Part shown: positions 5,143 to 7,523 of the stretch, one piece after another
How the letters are laid out: the number at the start of each line of letters is the position of its first letter
Position numbering within the stretch: the first letter of the stretch is position 1
Origin: JANNAT01 sp031422555
GTDB taxonomy: Bacteria > Pseudomonadota > Alphaproteobacteria > Rhodobacterales > Rhodobacteraceae
Assembly (NCBI GenBank): GCA_031422555.1
Contig: JANPLZ010000114.1
Location: 1 to 7,523, forward strand
DNA: 7,523 nucleotides
Direction of reading: 5' to 3'
Translations under genes and position numbers: made by a program
Notes under the pieces: model-generated
Databases searched by the model: none
Seen by the model: only the letters and a program-made list of their open reading frames with translations
Told to the model about the DNA's origin: nothing

Positions 5143-7523
5143 TATTCGGTGATGGTGATCACATTCACCCCGGTCCGGCCCGTCAGATCGGGGCGATACA
5201 TATCCTCGACCGACGCGGCGGGTTGATGGAACGTTCCGGGCGATACCGCGCGCACCACATAAGCCAGCCGGAAGGTGGCATTGTCATAGCGGTCAATCGC
5301 GGTCAGGAACCGATCTTGCCGGAATTCGCTATGCGCCACCACATATTCCAGCCCCAGACCGGCCATCCCCGGCACCGACCCGCTGGCGATCAGGTTCGGG
5401 TTATCAATCTCGAACCCGGCGGGCAGGGGATCATTCACCATCAACCGTGCTTCGCCCCGGCCAAAGGGTGTGATTTCCAGCACCGCAATCATCCGGGTGC
5501 CAACCTTTGGATTTTCGTGCTGCGACGGCGTCATAAGGGTGCCATCCATGGTGTAGTAATTGCGCTGGATGGCATAGCCGGTGCCGCCTGCCGGTTCAGG
5601 CTCGGACGGCACACCATAAGTGGTGATGGTGATCGTGGTGTCCGAAGTGCTGCCGTTTTTCACCGCAACAGGCGTGGTTGCCGTGGCATCCAGCACTTGA
5701 ACCAAGGGGCCATTCGGGCCTGCGCCGTCAATGGTGATGCCTTCGGCCCCCTTGCCATCAATCAGCGCATTCGCCGCAAGCAGCAGCCAGCTTGCCTCTT
5801 GGGTTGACAAGCCGCGCGTGGTGGAAATGCGGTCGGTCAACGCCTCGCGGTCAATGGCGTTCGATCCGGATTCCACCGCCAACGTCAGCACTGCCGCCGC
5901 ATCACGGAAGTTGGTGCCATAATCGGCGCGGAAGATCTGTTCAACATCCGGGCCTTGCAACGCATTCAGCGCCACACCGGCGCGCCGGAACATCGCATCG
6001 GCGCGTGGCTGATCGCCATAGCTGGCCAGCGCCGCCCCCAGTTGCGCCATTGCCGTTGGGGTGGCAAAAGCATCGCCCTTCACATCCGCGTAATAACGCA
6101 GATCGCCAACCGCTGCCGCCCCTTCGCGGGCCAAAACCATCAGCGCATAGGCCAGTGGTTCGCCACCCTTGTCGAAATCGGCATAGTAGTTCACCTGATT
6201 GCGCAGATTGTCCAAGGCCGACCGAAAGGCTTTGTCCGGCACATCATAGCCGCGCGATTTTGCCCGGCTTAGAAAATCGGTGACAAAGGCGTCCAGCCAC
6301 ATATCACCGCCATTGCTTGGGCCCCACAGCCCAAACGCGCCGTTTGATCCTTGGTTGCCCAGCAGTTCCACAATCGACTGATCAACGCGCAGTTTGATGT
6401 TATTGGCACCGGGCAAATTCATCGCCGCGGCAACTTCGTCGAAATACAACAGCGGCAGCGCCTTTGAGGTAAGCTGTTCGGCACAGCCGTAGGGATAAGC
6501 GTCCAGTGCCGCCAGAACCCCCGGCGAGTTCAGCCGCGCAATCGGCCCCACCGCCATCGTGGCCTTGGCTGACCCCGCCACCAGACCGACAAAGACGTTT
6601 TCATCAAAGGTAAATTCCTGCCCCTTTTTCAGATCCAGCCGTGACACCCGCACCACCGCCGGATCGTTGATCTGCACCGGGATGGTCAGGGTTTTCTTCA
6701 GGACTTTGCCATCTGGCGTGGTCAGGGCCACTTCGATGGTTTGAATACCAACACCGTTCGCAGTGACAGGCACTGCAAACACCGCTTTGGCCTTGTCACC
6801 CAGATCAAAGCCTGAAGGTACATTGCCCAACGTCAGCCCCCCCGATGAGACATCCAGCCCCATCCGGCCCACAGGCCCTTTGGCATGGACAATTTCCAGC
6901 AGCAGCCGCGATTGATCGCCGGGTGCCATGAACCGCGGCAGGCTGGCCGTAACCACAACCGGATCGCGCACCAAAACATCGGCCGATGCTTGACCCACGC
7001 CGTTTTTCGACCAGACCACCGCCATCACTTTGACAGTGCCATTGAACGACGGCAGATCAAACGAGGTGCGGGCATAGCCATCGGGTCCGACAATAATAGG
7101 GCCTTCGAAATAGGCCACCAACTCTTCGGTGGGCGCGGGGGCCGCCAGTCGCGCCTGCGCGCCCGCGTCGCCACCGGATCGAACCTCGCCTGTGGCCCCG
7201 TTCATCCCGTCAATCAGACGGCCATAGATATCGCGGATACCAACCCCCAGCTTGCGCTGACCAAAGAAATGGCCGGTGGGGTCGGGGGCCGCAAAGCCTG
7301 TCAGGTTCAAAATGCCGACGTCCACGGCGGCGATGGTAACATAGGCGGTATCGCCCGCCGCAATGCCGTCAACCTTGACCGCAATGGGCATCGGTCCGCG
7401 CGGTGCAATTTCAGCCGCCAGTTCAACGGTGGCCGACAGCGCCTTCGTGCCGGGGTCAATCGCGGCATGGGTCAGACCCAGCGCACGCGCTGGATTGCGC
7501 CCCGCCGCCACATCCATTGGCCG
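5142..7523 (-). CDS. yfhM: Alpha-2-macroglobulin family protein, C-terminal part (runs off the right edge)
   Basis: The frame is open from the right edge to TAA at 5142. The ATG at 7517 is internal, because two further in-frame codons (Arg-Pro) precede it without a stop. Numbering from that Met (791 residues): a macroglobulin-like domain ends near AYVTIAAVDVGILNLTGF (58-75). A Gly/Ala-rich hydrophilic stretch (about 111-131) is a candidate protease bait region. The A2M domain is at about 135-200 (DLPSFNGTVKVMAVVWSKNG). The thioester domain is at about 325-625 with YPYGCAEQ, C345 and Q348 forming the internal thioester. A beta-rich C-terminal domain is at about 640-790. Bacterial members are periplasmic, often lipid-anchored, and trap proteases covalently. 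They are usually 1600-1900 residues, so roughly half, including the signal peptide, is outside the window. It is first of the two operon genes, 15 bases upstream of pbpC. Confidence 0.94.
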   Translation of the reverse strand, partial: RPMDVAAGRNPARALGLTHAAIDPGTKALSATVELAAEIAPRGPMPIAVKVDGIAAGDTAYVTIAAVDVGILNLTGFAAPDPTGHFFGQRKLGVGIRDIYGRLIDGMNGATGEVRSGGDAGAQARLAAPAPTEELVAYFEGPIIVGPDGYARTSFDLPSFNGTVKVMAVVWSKNGVGQASADVLVRDPVVVTASLPRFMAPGDQSRLLLEIVHAKGPVGRMGLDVSSGGLTLGNVPSGFDLGDKAKAVFAVPVTANGVGIQTIEVALTTPDGKVLKKTLTIPVQINDPAVVRVSRLDLKKGQEFTFDENVFVGLVAGSAKATMAVGPIARLNSPGVLAALDAYPYGCAEQLTSKALPLLYFDEVAAAMNLPGANNIKLRVDQSIVELLGNQGSNGAFGLWGPSNGGDMWLDAFVTDFLSRAKSRGYDVPDKAFRSALDNLRNQVNYYADFDKGGEPLAYALMVLAREGAAAVGDLRYYADVKGDAFATPTAMAQLGAALASYGDQPRADAMFRRAGVALNALQGPDVEQIFRADYGTNFRDAAAVLTLAVESGSNAIDREALTDRISTTRGLSTQEASWLLLAANALIDGKGAEGITIDGAGPNGPLVQVLDATATTPVAVKNGSTSDTTITITTYGVPSEPEPAGGTGYAIQRNYYTMDGTLMTPSQHENPKVGTRMIAVLEITPFGRGEARLMVNDPLPAGFEIDNPNLIASGSVPGMAGLGLEYVVAHSEFRQDRFLTAIDRYDNATFRLAYVVRAVSPGTFHQPAASVEDMYRPDLTGRTGVNVITITE
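6474..6497 (-). other. Thioester motif YPYGCAEQ of the macroglobulin
   Basis: These codons encode Tyr-Pro-Tyr-Gly-Cys-Ala-Glu-Gln; the cysteine codon is at 6483-6485. CxEQ is the motif whose Cys and Gln side chains form the reactive internal thioester in macroglobulins and complement C3. Its presence puts this protein in the covalent protease-trapping class rather than the bacterial class that lacks a thioester. Confidence 0.9.
7125..7187 (-). other. Candidate bait region of the macroglobulin
   Basis: Residues about 111-131 (counted from the Met at 7517) are small and hydrophilic (Gly, Ala, Ser, Pro with single Arg, Glu and Asp). They fall between the RDIYGRLIDGM motif of the macroglobulin-like domain and the start of the A2M domain. 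This is where bacterial macroglobulins carry the exposed, variable loop that target proteases cut. Two arginines (R113, R123) would make it cleavable by trypsin-like enzymes. The assignment rests on position and composition. Confidence 0.4.

Noticed and set aside
4860..5807. 315-codon plus-strand open frame spanning the pbpC/yfhM junction
   Set aside because: It crosses two real minus-strand genes and their gap, has Gln/His/Arg-rich composition and no recognisable domain or ribosome site.

Overview
The window looks like chromosomal DNA of an alphaproteobacterium, most likely in the Rhodobacteraceae (roseobacter-type). This is inferred from GC-rich codon use, dense packing with ATGA start/stop overlaps, and the style of the MaiA, BktB-like thiolase, PbpC and alpha-2-macroglobulin proteins. 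No rRNA or tagged marker gene is present, so genus cannot be fixed. There is no mobile element, CRISPR array, tRNA or other RNA gene that I can see, and the only gene-free stretch is 116 bases (732-847).

Layout. On the minus strand, 1-731 is the N-terminal part of a major facilitator superfamily transporter running off the left edge. A 116-base divergent control region follows, with three short perfect inverted repeats packed into 32 bases. On the plus strand, 848-3087 is a tight three-gene operon: a MarR-family regulator, a maleylacetoacetate isomerase (maiA) broken by a one-base frameshift, and a BktB-like beta-ketothiolase. Each gene overlaps the next by four bases (ATGA). The thiolase ends tail-to-tail with a four-base overlap against pbpC. 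From there to the right edge the minus strand carries pbpC (penicillin-binding protein 1C) and, upstream of it in the same operon, the C-terminal part of a bacterial alpha-2-macroglobulin (yfhM type) with an intact CAEQ thioester motif.

How the genes work together. The left operon looks catabolic. MaiA isomerises maleylacetoacetate in the homogentisate (tyrosine/phenylalanine) route, whose end products are fumarate and acetoacetate, and a thiolase could handle the acetoacetyl-CoA derived from acetoacetate. The MarR protein probably controls both its own operon and the divergent transporter through the palindrome cluster. The right operon is the widely conserved periplasmic defence pair in which a protease-trapping macroglobulin is encoded next to a peptidoglycan synthase, thought to act when the envelope is breached.

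The most noteworthy local anomaly is the one-base frameshift in a G run of maiA (1501-1504). Both halves remain well conserved in family motifs, so this is either a very recent lesion or a sequence error. I did not find convincing evidence of a wholly new system.
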